Notes: a model not told the origin generated them from the letters alone. A DNA stretch of 64,000 bases from Thiovibrio frasassiensis (GCF_029607905.1 NZ_JAPHEH010000001.1:649530-713529); one strand, 5' to 3'; shown: positions 53,261 to 63,249, counted from the stretch's first letter. Program-made: numbers and translations.

Positions 53261-54205
53261 ATGATTGTCGGCCTGTTTTTTTTCGCGCTGCCCCTTGTCC
53301 TCTCCGGCTGCGGTCTCCTCTCAACAGGACGGTTGCCCCAACCCGCGAACGTGCCGGACAAAGCCATGGTTTCCGGCGTCCCTTTTTTTGCCCAAGATGA
53401 ATTGCAGTGCGGCCCGGCGGCTCTGGCCATGGCCCTCAACTGGAGCGGGGTCGCGATTCAACCCACTGCACTCACCCCCGAGGTCTTCAGCCCCACTCTC
53501 AAGGGCAGCCTGCAGAGCGGGCTGATCGGCGCAGCGCGCCGGCATGGCCGGGTGGCTTATCCCATCAGCGGCAGCGAAGCCCTCCTCGCCGAGGTTGCTG
53601 GTGGGAATCCGGTGATCGTTCTGACCAATCTCGCTTTTTCCTGGTACCCGAAATGGCATTATGGCGTGGTCATCGGCTACGACCAGGAACAGAGCGAGGT
53701 TATCCTCCATTCGGGGCTCACGGCCAACGAGCATCTCAGTTCCTCGGTTTTTCTCAATATCTGGCAGCGCAGCGAATACTGGGGACTCCTGGTTCTGCCG
53801 CCTGAACGGCTGCCGAAGAGGGTCGAAGAAGCGCCTTGGCTTGAGGCCGTTGCCGGGCTGGAGCGAACCGGCCACTGGCAGGAGGCGGCAGCCGGCTATC
53901 GTGCGGCCCTGAAACGCTGGCCCAAAAGCTTTGGCGCCTGGATGGGGCTTGGCAACAGCCGCTACAGCCTACACGATCTCGCTGGCGCTGCCGAGGCCTT
54001 TCGAAAGGCCACCCGGCTGCAGCCCAAAAACGGCATCCCCTTCAACAACCTGGCCCAGGTTCTCGCCGAACAGGGCAAGCGCAAAGAGGCTCTGGCGGCG
54101 GCGCAACGAGCCGTGGATCTTGGCGGCCCGCTTGTCGATAATTTCCGGCAGACCCAGGCAGAGATCAAGGCAAAAAAGGCAAAATCAAGGCCCTCGCCCC
54201 GTTAA
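53261..54205 (+). CDS. PA2778-family cysteine peptidase with TPR repeats
   Basis: 314 residues from the ATG at 53261 (a longer frame overlaps the PA2779 gene). Lipoprotein signal with LVLSGC. The papain-like C39 domain has FFAQDELQCGPAALAMAL (Gln, Cys), WHYGVVIGY (His) and LHSG. The C-terminal third is a TPR-like helical array (GLERTGHWQEAAAGYRAAL, GNSRYSLHDLAGAAEAFRKA). It is an envelope protease of unknown substrate, paired with PA2779. Confidence 0.9.
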   Translation: MIVGLFFFALPLVLSGCGLLSTGRLPQPANVPDKAMVSGVPFFAQDELQCGPAALAMALNWSGVAIQPTALTPEVFSPTLKGSLQSGLIGAARRHGRVAYPISGSEALLAEVAGGNPVIVLTNLAFSWYPKWHYGVVIGYDQEQSEVILHSGLTANEHLSSSVFLNIWQRSEYWGLLVLPPERLPKRVEEAPWLEAVAGLERTGHWQEAAAGYRAALKRWPKSFGAWMGLGNSRYSLHDLAGAAEAFRKATRLQPKNGIPFNNLAQVLAEQGKRKEALAAAQRAVDLGGPLVDNFRQTQAEIKAKKAKSRPSPR

Positions 54206-54213
54206 GGCAAGGA

Positions 54214-54249
54214 CTCCCGGCTGCCTTCAACGGGAAGGCGCACCGGGAG
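54214..54249. terminator. Bidirectional terminator
   Basis: CTCCCGG...CCGGGAG with inner GCCTT/AAGGC between two convergent genes. A T-run (TTTTTT) follows on the plus strand at 54258-54263. Confidence 0.65.
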
Positions 54250-54261
54250 CAGAGACATTTT

Positions 54262-55158
54262 TTACGCGGTAACATTCAACAGTAAGGCCGAACCCGTTGA
54301 TTCTGCCTTACTGAGTTTGGTTAATCTTTCCAGCATGATTTTCAGCAGATCGATCTGTTCCTGCCCCCCCGCCTTGGTCTTTGAAGATTCGGCTTGTGCA
54401 TCCTCGCTGGTCGTTTTCATGGCCATGCCTTCCGGGGGCGGTGGCGGCGCAAAACCACTTTTGTCCATAAACGCCTTCAACTCATCGGTATTGAGGGAGC
54501 CGTCCCCATCGCTGTCGGCCGCCGCAAAGCTGTCCTGATCGACGGTAATGGCCTGGCCGGTCTTATCCTGGATATTCGTGGCCATGGTTGACAGCTCATC
54601 CAGGGAAATGCCACCGCTGCCATCCGTATCAACCTTCTTGAAAAAATCATGCGGCCCATGATGACTGCCGCCGTTGCCGACCGATGCTGTCTCCGTGGAA
54701 GTCCCTTGATCTCCGGACTCGGACTGCAACTGCGCCAACAACTGCTGCAAACCGGCAATCAGAGCCGACAAAGAGTCCCCGCCGGAAGTGACGGCATAGG
54801 CTGCGGCTGCCTGATCTTTCGAGGGCGGCACTCCTCCTTCTCCCGCGCCTTGCATGTCTCCTGGGGGGCCAAAGCCGTTGCTTTTCATGACGGCCATCAA
54901 CTCCTCCCCGCTCAACTCCCCACTGCCATCGGCGTCGTAGCTGGCAAAGGAGGTGTCGTCCACGCTGAGGCTCTTGCCGGTTTTACTGCTGATGTCTTCC
55001 GCCAGCGTTTGAAACTCAGCCTGGGAGACCATACCGCTGCTGTCTAAATCCACCTTCTTGAACAAATCCTGCGGCCCCTGCCGCTGCTGCGCGCCTTGCA
55101 TGGCGGCCAGCATCGCCTGCATGGCGTAGCTGCTTGAACTGCTGACACTGTTTACCAT
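54262..55158 (-). CDS. Four EF-hand calcium-binding protein
   Basis: 298 residues from the ATG at 55158, which has AGGAGG upstream. It contains four EF-hand loops: DLDSSGMVSQAE, DADGSGELSGEE, DTDGSGGISLDE and DSDGDGSLNTDE, in two pairs separated by a Ser/Gln-rich stretch. The first 30 residues (NSVSSSSSYAMQAMLAAMQ) lack a classical signal peptide. Similar EF-hand proteins occur in Xanthomonas and delta-proteobacteria; the role is unknown. Confidence 0.88.
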   Translation of the reverse strand: MVNSVSSSSSYAMQAMLAAMQGAQQRQGPQDLFKKVDLDSSGMVSQAEFQTLAEDISSKTGKSLSVDDTSFASYDADGSGELSGEELMAVMKSNGFGPPGDMQGAGEGGVPPSKDQAAAAYAVTSGGDSLSALIAGLQQLLAQLQSESGDQGTSTETASVGNGGSHHGPHDFFKKVDTDGSGGISLDELSTMATNIQDKTGQAITVDQDSFAAADSDGDGSLNTDELKAFMDKSGFAPPPPPEGMAMKTTSEDAQAESSKTKAGGQEQIDLLKIMLERLTKLSKAESTGSALLLNVTA

Positions 55159-55346
55159 AATCTGTCCTCCTGTGTTGGGTCTGATGATGCATCCGATGAT
55201 GCGCCTATTTGCTCTATCGGCTGCAGACCCGCGCAACAATGTGGAAAGAATAAGGAAAGAACTCCGGACGAATCAAATGCCCATGCGCACCCCCACTGGT
55301 TGTGCTACAAAGAAAATCGAATCCGAACAGTTCCTGAGGACAGCCC

Positions 55347-56816
55347 ATGCGAATCAGCATTACCCACAAACTCTTCTTGGCGATCAGCCTGGCTGCCGCC
55401 GTGGCGGTGATCAGTCTGGTTCTTGCCATGCAATGGAGCATGAAACAGGGGTTTCTACGCTACCTCAACACCATCGAAAAAACAGGGGTCTCCAGGCTGG
55501 CCGCTTCACTGGAAGAGGGCTATCGCCGTGAATCCGGCTGGGGGTTTGTGCTGCATCACCCAGCCATGTGGCAGCGACTGATCATGACCTCAATCCCGGA
55601 AGGCGGCATGCCTCCCCCGCCTGGACCTCCGCCTGAGCTCCTTGCCGGCCCAGCAGCCAACCTTCCCCCACCCCTGGGAATGGACGAGAAAGCCCCCCAC
55701 AGACCGCTTCCTCCCCGTCTTCTCCACCACTTTGAGCAACGCTTTTTTCTGCTCGATGCGGGCGGCAAGGTTCTGATCAGCCGGCTTGAAATCCCTGCAC
55801 ACAGCGAGGCCACGCCTTTGCGCAATCAGGGGAAGGTCATAGGATATCTCGGGATTTTGCCGCGCACCGAGATTTCTGAGCCTCATCAAGAGCGTTTTCT
55901 CAAGGAGCAGACCATGGCATTCGCCATAGTGGCGGGAATCGTCCTCCTGCTTGCCTCCTGGCTTTCAGCACTTCTCTCCAAACGGCTGGTCCGCCCCCTG
56001 CAAAACCTGGCCGGAGCAACACGCCTGCTGGCGGCAGGAAAGTTCACCACCAGGGTGGAAGTGGTCTCTGCCGACGAACTGGGACAGCTGGCCGGCAACT
56101 TCAATACCCTGGCCATGACCCTGGAAAAAAACGAACAAGCCCGCCGCCAATGGGTTGCGGATATCTCCCATGAACTGCGCACACCGGTGGCGATCCTGCG
56201 CGGCGAGATCGAAGCACTTCAGGACGGCATTCGCCAACCGGACCAGCACTCGCTCAGCTCACTGCATGGAGAGGTACTCCGCCTCGCCCGCCTGGTGGAG
56301 GATCTTTATCAGCTTACGATGTCCGACCTCGGGGCGCTTACCTACCGGAAAAAAAATCTGGATATCATCGCTCTGCTCAAAGAGATTGTCGTTATCCATG
56401 CCGCTCAATTCACCGAAAAAGGCCTTTCCCTCACCAACACTGTGCCTGCGGAAAACGCCGTGGAAGTCTTCGGGGATGCCGAGCGATTGCGCCAGCTTTT
56501 CACCAACCTCCTCGATAACTCCCTGAAGTACACCAATGCCGGAGGAGCACTGCGCATCGACATGACCTGTCATGAACGCACCGTGCGTATTGATTTTCAG
56601 GATTCCGCCCCAGGGGTTGCCGGAGCGGACATGGAACGACTGTTCGAGCGCCTGTATCGGGTGGATGCCTCACGAAACCGAGAAACCGGCGGGGCCGGAC
56701 TCGGGTTGGCCATTTGCCGGAACATCGTCGAGGCCCACCTGGGGAAAATCTCGGTACAACCCTCTCCCCTGGGCGGCCTCTGGGTCCAGGTCGAACTTCC
56801 AAGGACGAACCCCTGA
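55347..56816 (+). CDS. Sensor histidine kinase, BaeS-like
   Basis: 489 residues: N-terminal helix, a periplasmic domain of about 150 residues with a proline-rich segment (PPPPGPPPELL and LPPPLG), second helix, HAMP, HisKA with WVADISHELRTPVAIL (phospho-His) and HATPase with LLDNSLKYTNAGG and GAGLGLAICRNIVEAH. It phosphorylates the response regulator whose gene overlaps its stop (ATGA). The proline-rich part may shape the ligand domain. It is likely an envelope- or metal-stress sensor (inference). Confidence 0.93.
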   Translation: MRISITHKLFLAISLAAAVAVISLVLAMQWSMKQGFLRYLNTIEKTGVSRLAASLEEGYRRESGWGFVLHHPAMWQRLIMTSIPEGGMPPPPGPPPELLAGPAANLPPPLGMDEKAPHRPLPPRLLHHFEQRFFLLDAGGKVLISRLEIPAHSEATPLRNQGKVIGYLGILPRTEISEPHQERFLKEQTMAFAIVAGIVLLLASWLSALLSKRLVRPLQNLAGATRLLAAGKFTTRVEVVSADELGQLAGNFNTLAMTLEKNEQARRQWVADISHELRTPVAILRGEIEALQDGIRQPDQHSLSSLHGEVLRLARLVEDLYQLTMSDLGALTYRKKNLDIIALLKEIVVIHAAQFTEKGLSLTNTVPAENAVEVFGDAERLRQLFTNLLDNSLKYTNAGGALRIDMTCHERTVRIDFQDSAPGVAGADMERLFERLYRVDASRNRETGGAGLGLAICRNIVEAHLGKISVQPSPLGGLWVQVELPRTNP

Positions 56817-57496
56817 TGGCGCAAATGATTCTGATCGTGGAGGATGAACCGAAGCTGGCAGGGGTGTTACGCGACTATCTCCGGCAGGCGGGATTCAAGA
56901 CCTTTTGGATTGCCACCGCCGCGGCGGTGGCTCCCTGGGTACTAAAACACGCCCCGGCCATGATTCTCCTGGACCTGATGCTGCCAGGAGGCGACGGCCT
57001 TGATATCTGCCTTAATATCCGCACCTATTCGTCTGCGCCGATTATCATGATCACCGCCCGTATCGAGGAAATCGACAGGCTCCAGGGCCTGGAATCGGGA
57101 GCGGACGATTACATCTGCAAACCCTTCAGCCCCCGCGAGGTGGTGGCCAGGGTCAGGGCGGTACTCCGACGAACCGATAGGGCCTCCTCCCTCGAGGTTC
57201 CTGGTCTGGTCCTGGATCAATCGCGCTATCAGGCCACCCTCAACGGCTGCGACCTAGGACTTACCGCTGTCGAATTCAGATTATTACAATTTTTTTCCGC
57301 AAAACCGGGGCAGGTCTGCACCCGACAGCAACTAATGGACAACATCTATCCCGACGAACGGATCGTGGCTGACCGAACCATCGACAGCCACATCAAGCAT
57401 CTCCGCGAGAAAATCTCTCTGGCTAATGCCGCAACGGAGTTCATCCATTCCGTTTATGGGGTAGGGTATAAATTTGAACCGCGGGAAGAAAGATAG
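56816..57496 (+). CDS. OmpR-family response regulator, BaeR-like
   Basis: 226 residues: receiver domain with VEDEPKL, phosphorylatable Asp in LLDLMLPGGDG and CKPFSPREVVARV; then a winged-helix effector domain (GLTAVEFRLLQFFSAKPGQVCTR, DRTIDSHIKHLREKI). It starts at the ATG within ATGA of the kinase stop, so the pair is cotranscribed. Confidence 0.94.
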   Translation: MAQMILIVEDEPKLAGVLRDYLRQAGFKTFWIATAAAVAPWVLKHAPAMILLDLMLPGGDGLDICLNIRTYSSAPIIMITARIEEIDRLQGLESGADDYICKPFSPREVVARVRAVLRRTDRASSLEVPGLVLDQSRYQATLNGCDLGLTAVEFRLLQFFSAKPGQVCTRQQLMDNIYPDERIVADRTIDSHIKHLREKISLANAATEFIHSVYGVGYKFEPREER

Positions 57497-57589
57497 GCTG
57501 CCATTCCCTTGTGCGTTGGGCCGGCAGAACATGGCGGAGCTCAAGGCTGAATATCCCACCCAATTGGGCCTTCTCGAACCCTCCGCAGC

Positions 57590-57860
57590 TCAGGCCGTGA
57601 AATACCGCCGCACCAGCTGATAGAGCAAACCGTTCAACTCCGCCTCCTGCTCGTTGCCGCAGAGCTGCGGGGCAATGGCCAAGGCATCGACCAGTTTCTG
57701 GTCAAAGTGGCTGCCGGACGATTCCTGCAGGATGGCGACGGAACGCGCATAGGAAAAGGGCTCTTTGTAGGGCCTTTGAGATGAGCGCATCAAAGACCTC
57801 GGCAAGGGCAAAGATCCTGGCGCTTTTCGGAATACCCTGCTCCCGACGGCCGAAACAAGC
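57590..57860 (-). pseudogene. Remnant of an HD-GYP domain protein
   Basis: The minus strand encodes the end of an HD-GYP domain in two frames. IPKSARIFALAEVFDALISK is in one frame, and RPYKEPFSYARSVAILQESSG continues in another, so a one-base shift breaks it inside the conserved DVFDALTSKRPYKEP region. It ends with a stop at 57590. The upstream catalytic part (HD and GYP motifs) is missing, so only about 85 residues remain. Confidence 0.7.
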
Positions 57861-57884
57861 TGGGTAGGTCGTTGAGACCCGACT

Positions 57885-59204
57885 CTATTGCCGGGCTTCC
57901 AAGGTCATGCTGCACGGACGGCGGCCCAGCTTGCCTTGCAGCTGATAGCCGCTGCCGTCGAAGCTGCCGCTCAGGTGGGCGCTCCCCGGACGGCCAAGCG
58001 TGGCCTTGGCGCCGGAAATGACGTTGCCAATCATGGTCAGCTGACCGTTAACAGGCTTGCCCTGCAAAAACACATAACCCGGCTGACCGGCATTGCCCCG
58101 TTCAAAAACAAAATCCCCCCCGCGCGAGGTAACCGGCAGGCGCATCTGTGACGCGGGACGATTCTCAAAGGCCTCGCAGGACAGGGTGGCGATCCATTGG
58201 GGCGAAGCCTCTACCGCTGGTTTTACCGGTGGCTCGGACGAGTTGGGAGCAGAATCCTGCACCGCGGAAGGCAATGGGGCTGGTACTGCCGCTGGTATGA
58301 CGCGAGGCTCCGAGCGCGAGGACGAAGCCGCCTTGTTGCGCACTTCAGCCTCACTGCGGCGCTTGATCTGTTCCGCCTCGGTCCGGGCTTTCTCCAGCGC
58401 CAACTCCGCCTGCATCCTGGCCATCTCCCCTTCAGCGCGCAATTTTTCCAGCTCGGCCTGGGCTCGCCCCCTTTCCGCTTCCAGCCGGCTTTGTTCCAAT
58501 TCCCTGGTCATCGATTGAGGAGGTGCTTCGCCCGTGGGCAACGGTTTTTGCGAGGAGGAGAGAAGAAAATACCCGCCCAGCGCCAAGATCGCCACGGGGA
58601 AGAGGAATCCCGCCACCACCCAAAAGATTCCGCGCTTGCGGGTTGCATTGACCGCCCTGGCCTTTATCGGGGCATTGGCCCCGGTCAGCTGGTAGACATG
58701 GATGGGACGGGTGATATTCTTGAGATTCTGCTCGCCCAGATCGGCGAAACCGAGATTGATCTTGCCTGAAATCTGGTCGTAGACGCTGGAGGAGATGCAG
58801 ATGCCCCCGGGTTCGGCGATGCTTTGCAACCGGGCGGCCACATTGACGCCGTCACCCAAGAGATCGCTGCCGCTGATCATCACGTCGCCGAGGTTAACCC
58901 CGATGCGAAAAAGCATCCGCTGATCGCTGGGGAGCCCGTCGTTACGCGTCTTGAGCGCTTCCTGCATCTCGATGGCGCAGCGCACCGCGGCCACCGAACT
59001 GGAGAATTCGGCCAGCACACTGTCTCCGGCAGTGTTGACGATCCGCCCTTCGTGGGCCTCGATGATGGCATCGAGGATGCGCCGTTGATCCGCCAGGGTC
59101 CGCAGCGTTTGATCCTCGTTCTCGCTCATCATCCGGCTGTAGCTGACCGCATCGGCCGAAAGGATGGCAGTCAATTTGCGCTTGATCTGAAAATCATCGC
59201 TCAT
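57885..59204 (-). CDS. Class III adenylate/guanylate cyclase domain protein
   Basis: 439 residues. The N-terminal cyclase domain (about 1-180) has ILSADAVSYSRMM with a metal Asp, VNTAGDSVLAEF with the second, and GDGVNVAARLQSIAEPGGICI with Asn-Arg. A membrane helix follows (WVVAGFLFPVAILALGGYFLL), then a coiled coil (about 235-290; Glu/Arg/Ala heptads) and a C-terminal domain of about 90 residues (SCEAFENRPASQMRLPV, GSFDGSGYQLQGKLG) that lies outside. Probably makes cAMP. The HD-GYP remnant lies downstream. Confidence 0.9.
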   Translation of the reverse strand: MSDDFQIKRKLTAILSADAVSYSRMMSENEDQTLRTLADQRRILDAIIEAHEGRIVNTAGDSVLAEFSSSVAAVRCAIEMQEALKTRNDGLPSDQRMLFRIGVNLGDVMISGSDLLGDGVNVAARLQSIAEPGGICISSSVYDQISGKINLGFADLGEQNLKNITRPIHVYQLTGANAPIKARAVNATRKRGIFWVVAGFLFPVAILALGGYFLLSSSQKPLPTGEAPPQSMTRELEQSRLEAERGRAQAELEKLRAEGEMARMQAELALEKARTEAEQIKRRSEAEVRNKAASSSRSEPRVIPAAVPAPLPSAVQDSAPNSSEPPVKPAVEASPQWIATLSCEAFENRPASQMRLPVTSRGGDFVFERGNAGQPGYVFLQGKPVNGQLTMIGNVISGAKATLGRPGSAHLSGSFDGSGYQLQGKLGRRPCSMTLEARQ

Positions 59205-59271
59205 GGTGATTCCTGCTCTTTATTCTTGCCCCGTTCCAAGGGCTCCTCCCATCTTCGCGTCCCGCCGCGCC

Positions 59272-60282
59272 TCAAAGCCAGTTCCCCTGGGGTTCGGGCG
59301 CGGTTCTGATCCGCTCCAGCTGCTCATCGAGGTCGCGCAACTCCCGCTGCCAGTAGTCACGGGTACCGAAATCAGGCGCCACCCGGCTCAAGCCCTCCTC
59401 GGCCACCTGATAACCGCACCAGGCCATGTAGTGGATATAACGCATGGCCCGAAGCGGCTCGATCAGCCGCAGGCTCCGGCGGTCGAAATCGCGGAAGGTC
59501 TCATAGCCTTCGAGAAAGAGGTCGATCTCGGCAAAGGTCTCTTCCCGGTAGCCCGGCAGGAGCATCCAGAAATCCTGCACCGGCGGCCCCAGGGCCATAT
59601 CGTCGAAATCGATGAGATAGAAGGATTCGCCGGGCCGGTAGATGAGATTGGAAAAATGACAGTCCCCATGGATACGGATCATCTCGGTGTTCTTAAAGAG
59701 CGGACTGATCTCGGCGACCAGGGCCTTGGCCAGCTCCCCGAATTGGATGGCAAGATCCCCGTCCATGAACTTCCCGGCCAGGAGATAGTCCATTTGCTCC
59801 CGGGTTGATTTCTCCGGAGTCATAATGATCCGCCCCTCCGGAATCCGCCCCGCGCCCACGGCATGGGTGCGCCCGAGCAACCGGCCGATTTCCAGCCACT
59901 GCTCATCGGTGTATTCATCCGAACTGCGGCCGCCGCATTTGGGAAAGACGGCAAAATACATCCCCTCATGCTGACCCAGACTGCTGTTGCCCTGCAAGGC
60001 AAGAGGGGCGATGACCGGGATCTCCCGGCTGGCGAGCTCAAGCAAGAATTCATGCTCGTCCTGGAGCGCTCCATAACTCCAGCGGCCGGGCCGATAGAAC
60101 TTGACCACCAATCCCTCCCCATCCTCGCCTTCCAGCTCGTAGACCCGGTTGATATAGCTGGCCAGGGGCCGGCAGAGATTGGTGCAGCGGATATCCAGAG
60201 CCTTTTCCACCAGGGTGAGGACGATCTCCGGGGTGAGGCGCTGAAAGGCGGTGTGCGCGTGGGGCGCGACGATGCGGTTCAT
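59272..60282 (-). CDS. srkA: Stress response serine/threonine kinase, SrkA/YihE type
   Basis: 336 residues with an aminoglycoside-phosphotransferase/choline-kinase fold: ASYINRVYELEGEDGEGLVVKFYRP (Lys), RIHGDCHFSNLIYRPG (catalytic Asp-Asn) and YLIDFDDMALGPPVQDFWML (DFD). SrkA is a cytoplasmic protein kinase that counters programmed death under envelope or oxidative stress in E. coli. Single gene, with repeats in front of it. Confidence 0.94.
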   Translation of the reverse strand: MNRIVAPHAHTAFQRLTPEIVLTLVEKALDIRCTNLCRPLASYINRVYELEGEDGEGLVVKFYRPGRWSYGALQDEHEFLLELASREIPVIAPLALQGNSSLGQHEGMYFAVFPKCGGRSSDEYTDEQWLEIGRLLGRTHAVGAGRIPEGRIIMTPEKSTREQMDYLLAGKFMDGDLAIQFGELAKALVAEISPLFKNTEMIRIHGDCHFSNLIYRPGESFYLIDFDDMALGPPVQDFWMLLPGYREETFAEIDLFLEGYETFRDFDRRSLRLIEPLRAMRYIHYMAWCGYQVAEEGLSRVAPDFGTRDYWQRELRDLDEQLERIRTAPEPQGNWL

Positions 60283-60285
60283 CGT

Positions 60286-60420
60286 TGCTCAATGTAAAAT
60301 GAAAAATGGATAGTGAAAAATGGGAAAAACTTCTTCTCCCTGCATCCTCCACCGCATGGTTCTTGATACCTTTTCATTTTTCCTGTCCTTCCTTGTTAAT
60401 TTTACATTTTTCATGCTGCA
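60286..60420. repeat. AT-rich inverted repeat array between srkA and the ZIP gene
   Basis: ATGTAAAATGAAAAATGG and GTGAAAAATGGG near 60292-60330 are mirrored on the other strand by CCTTTTCATTTTTCC and TTTTACATTTTTCAT near 60370-60415. Such AAAATGAAAAATG blocks look like a low-complexity dispersed repeat rather than a promoter. Confidence 0.45.
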
Positions 60421-60426
60421 TTGCCG

Positions 60427-61248
60427 TTAGCCCAGCGCCACATCGAGAACCATCATCACCGCGAAACCCACCATGGTCGCCATGGTTACCATATCAATAT
60501 GTTTCGGATTCTGCTGCGACTCCGGAATCAGCTCTTCCACCACGACAAAGATCATGGCCCCGGCGGCAAAACAAAGGGCATAGGGAAGCACAGACTGCAT
60601 GCTGAGGACGAAATAGGCCCCCAGCACCCCGGCCACCGGCTCCACCAGCCCGGAGGCCTGGCCGAGCACAAAGCTTTTTCCCCGGCTTAAACCCTCGCGC
60701 CGCAGGGGCATGGATACCGCGGCCCCTTCGGGAAAATTCTGCAAGCCGATGCCGATAGCCAGGGCAATGGCGCCGCCCAAGGTGGCCGAGGGGATATTGG
60801 CGGCTACCGCGCCGAAGGCCACGCCCACCGCGAGCCCTTCGGGGATATTGTGCAGGGTAATGGCCAGCACCAGCAGGGTGCTGCGCTGCCAGGAGGTTTT
60901 CACCCCCTCGCTCTTGCTGATATCCAGACCGGGATGGAGATGGGGTAGGAATAAATCGATGAGCCGCATGAACAGCCCGCCCGCCATGAACCCCAGCGCT
61001 GCGGTGCGCCAGGGCACGAAGCCCATCTGCCCGGCCATCTCGATCCCGGGGGCAAGCAGCGACCAGAAACTCGCGGCAATCATCACCCCGGCGGCAAAGC
61101 CGAGCATGGAATCCATGACCTTCCGGTTCACGGTTCGATGCATGAAAACCAGGGCCGCGCCCGCGGCGGTCACGCCCCAAGTAAACAGGGTCGCCAGCAA
61201 CGCCTGAATGACCGGATTCAATTCCTGAAAAAAAATAAATGGATGCAT
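60427..61248 (-). CDS. ZIP-family metal transporter (GufA-like)
   Basis: 273 residues with eight helices. TM4 has TLHNIPEGLAVGVAFG and TM5 NFPEGAAVSMPLR, the metal-binding motifs of ZIP transporters. The His-poor loop and MHRTVNRKVMDSMLGFAAGVMIAASFWSL fit the GufA group. It imports zinc or another divalent ion into the cytoplasm. Divergent from arsR. Confidence 0.93.
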   Translation of the reverse strand: MHPFIFFQELNPVIQALLATLFTWGVTAAGAALVFMHRTVNRKVMDSMLGFAAGVMIAASFWSLLAPGIEMAGQMGFVPWRTAALGFMAGGLFMRLIDLFLPHLHPGLDISKSEGVKTSWQRSTLLVLAITLHNIPEGLAVGVAFGAVAANIPSATLGGAIALAIGIGLQNFPEGAAVSMPLRREGLSRGKSFVLGQASGLVEPVAGVLGAYFVLSMQSVLPYALCFAAGAMIFVVVEELIPESQQNPKHIDMVTMATMVGFAVMMVLDVALG

Positions 61249-61460
61249 CCTGCCGCCTGTAACCTAAGAAATTAAGCCTAAAAAGCTTCCCACGGCCATT
61301 GTATGCCAGAAACAGTGAAAAGTATATGCGGGAAATAGGCCGCCACGCTTCAGACCTGTGCCGACACCGCACTTGCTTTCATCCGCCTATCCGGATATGC
61401 TTATTATCGGAGTGCGATTTTTCACAAGAAACACCCTACCAGAAAGAGAATCGGAGATTC

Positions 61461-61802
61461 ATGCGGACAACAGCACAATTTTTCAAAGCCTTATCCGAGG
61501 AGCCTCGCTTGCGGATTCTCGCCCTGCTTCTGGACGGCGAGCTCTGCGTGTGCGACCTGATGGCCGTGCTCCAATTGCCGCAATCCACAATCTCCCGGCA
61601 CCTTGCCTATCTCCGCAACACGGGCTGGGTAAAAGGCAGGCGGGGCGGAGTCTGGATGTATTACCGACTCGCCGAGATGGAGACCCCGTTGGCCAAGGAA
61701 CTGGTCGAGCTGCTCAGCAAGAGGTTGCCAGAACTGCCAGACACCCAGCAGGATTACAACACCCTGGAGGCCTTCAGACGCACCAAGAAAAAATGCGCCT
61801 GA
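61461..61802 (+). CDS. arsR: ArsR-family metalloregulator
   Basis: 113 residues from the ATG at 61461. Winged helix with [18 protein letters not shown]-type start, [31 protein letters not shown] (the CVCDLM arsenic-sensing Cys pair) and GVWMYYRL. It should repress the operon that follows and be released by As(III) or Sb(III). Confidence 0.92.
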   Translation: MRTTAQFFKALSEEPRLRILALLLDGELCVCDLMAVLQLPQSTISRHLAYLRNTGWVKGRRGGVWMYYRLAEMETPLAKELVELLSKRLPELPDTQQDYNTLEAFRRTKKKCA

Positions 61803-61902
61803 CAACCTGGCCTTCTTCAGGAACGTCACCCCGGCGAAGATGGTCCTTAGCACGACGTTTACACGAGACCAAACCCAGACAGAACTCATCAGGAGGATCA
61901 CC

Positions 61903-63249
61903 ATGAAAATTCAGGTATTGGGCCCAGGCTGTCCCAGATGCCGCGAGGTGGAACGCCTCATGCAAACCGTACTGGACGAGACCGGGGTGCAGGCCACCAT
62001 CGAAAAGGTGACGGACTTTGAGCAGATCGCCAAACTCGGCGTCTTCTCAACCCCGGCGGTGGTCATCAACGGCACGGTGCAATGTGTAGGCAAGGTTCCC
62101 AGCAAAAAGGAAGCCCTTGCCTGGCTTGGCTACGAGAACAGCCCCCTTCCGGAGAACCCCGGTCCGGAAACAGGGAAAAAGCTCTCCTTCCTCGACCACT
62201 ACCTCACCCTCTGGATCTTCCTGGCCATGTTCATCGGGGTGATGGCCGGCTGGCTCTATCCGCCGGTCACCGAGATCATCAACTCCTTTCAGGTCGGCGC
62301 CACCAACATCCCCATCGCCATCGGCCTGATCCTCATGATGTACCCGCCCCTGGCCAAGGTGCGCTACGAAAAGCTGCACGAGGTTTTCCGCGATTTCAGG
62401 GTGCTGGCCCTTTCCCTGGTGCAGAACTGGCTTATCGGCCCGCTCCTCATGTTTCTTCTGGCCGTCACCTTTCTCTCCGGCCACCACGAATACATGGTGG
62501 GGCTCATCCTCATCGGCCTGGCCCGCTGCATTGCCATGGTCATTGTCTGGAACGATCTGGCCGGCGGCGACACCGAGTACTGCGCCGGGCTGGTGGCCTT
62601 CAACTCCATATTCCAGGTACTCTTCTTCTCGCTCTACGCCTGGTTTTTCATCTCGGTACTGCCGGGCTGGCTGGGGCTGACCGGCGCGGTGGTGGACATC
62701 TCCATGGCACAGATCGCCGAGTCGGTCTTCATCTATCTCGGCATCCCCTTTATCGCCGGGATGCTCACCCGCTTTATCGGCGTGAAACTCAAGGGGGAAG
62801 CCTGGTACCAGGAAAAACTGATCCCCAAGATCAGCCCCTTCACCCTGGTCTTCCTGCTCTTCACCATCATGGTGATGTTTTCCCTCAAGGGCGAATACAT
62901 CGTGCAGCTGCCCTTTGACGTAATCCGCATCGCCATCCCGCTCACCATCTACTTTCTGGTCATGTTCCTGGTTTCCTTTTTCATGTCCGTGAAGGTGGGG
63001 GCCACCTACGAGCAGTCCGCCACCCTCTCCTTCACCGCCGCTTCCAATAACTTTGAGCTGGCCATCGCCGTGGCCATCGCCGTATTCGGTATCAACTCCG
63101 GCGTCGCCTTTGCCGCGGTGATCGGGCCGCTGGTCGAAGTGCCGGTGCTCATCGGGTTGGTCAACGTGGCGCTTTGGTTCCGGAAAAAATATTTCCCCTT
63201 TACCAAGGAAACCCTGGCCGGAGTCTGCCATGTTTCCTGCAAACCGTGA
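61903..63249 (+). CDS. Thioredoxin-like/ACR3 arsenite permease fusion
   Basis: 448 residues from the ATG at 61903 (AGGAGG upstream). The first 80 residues are a small thioredoxin-fold domain: [17 protein letters not shown] (CPRC at 10-13) and [24 protein letters not shown] linker leads to a ten-helix ACR3 (BASS-type) permease with [19 protein letters not shown] (conserved Cys) and [18 protein letters not shown]. It exports arsenite or a related oxyanion; the fused domain may reduce or deliver the substrate. The frame ends CHVSCKP. Confidence 0.9.
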   Translation: MKIQVLGPGCPRCREVERLMQTVLDETGVQATIEKVTDFEQIAKLGVFSTPAVVINGTVQCVGKVPSKKEALAWLGYENSPLPENPGPETGKKLSFLDHYLTLWIFLAMFIGVMAGWLYPPVTEIINSFQVGATNIPIAIGLILMMYPPLAKVRYEKLHEVFRDFRVLALSLVQNWLIGPLLMFLLAVTFLSGHHEYMVGLILIGLARCIAMVIVWNDLAGGDTEYCAGLVAFNSIFQVLFFSLYAWFFISVLPGWLGLTGAVVDISMAQIAESVFIYLGIPFIAGMLTRFIGVKLKGEAWYQEKLIPKISPFTLVFLLFTIMVMFSLKGEYIVQLPFDVIRIAIPLTIYFLVMFLVSFFMSVKVGATYEQSATLSFTAASNNFELAIAVAIAVFGINSGVAFAAVIGPLVEVPVLIGLVNVALWFRKKYFPFTKETLAGVCHVSCKP

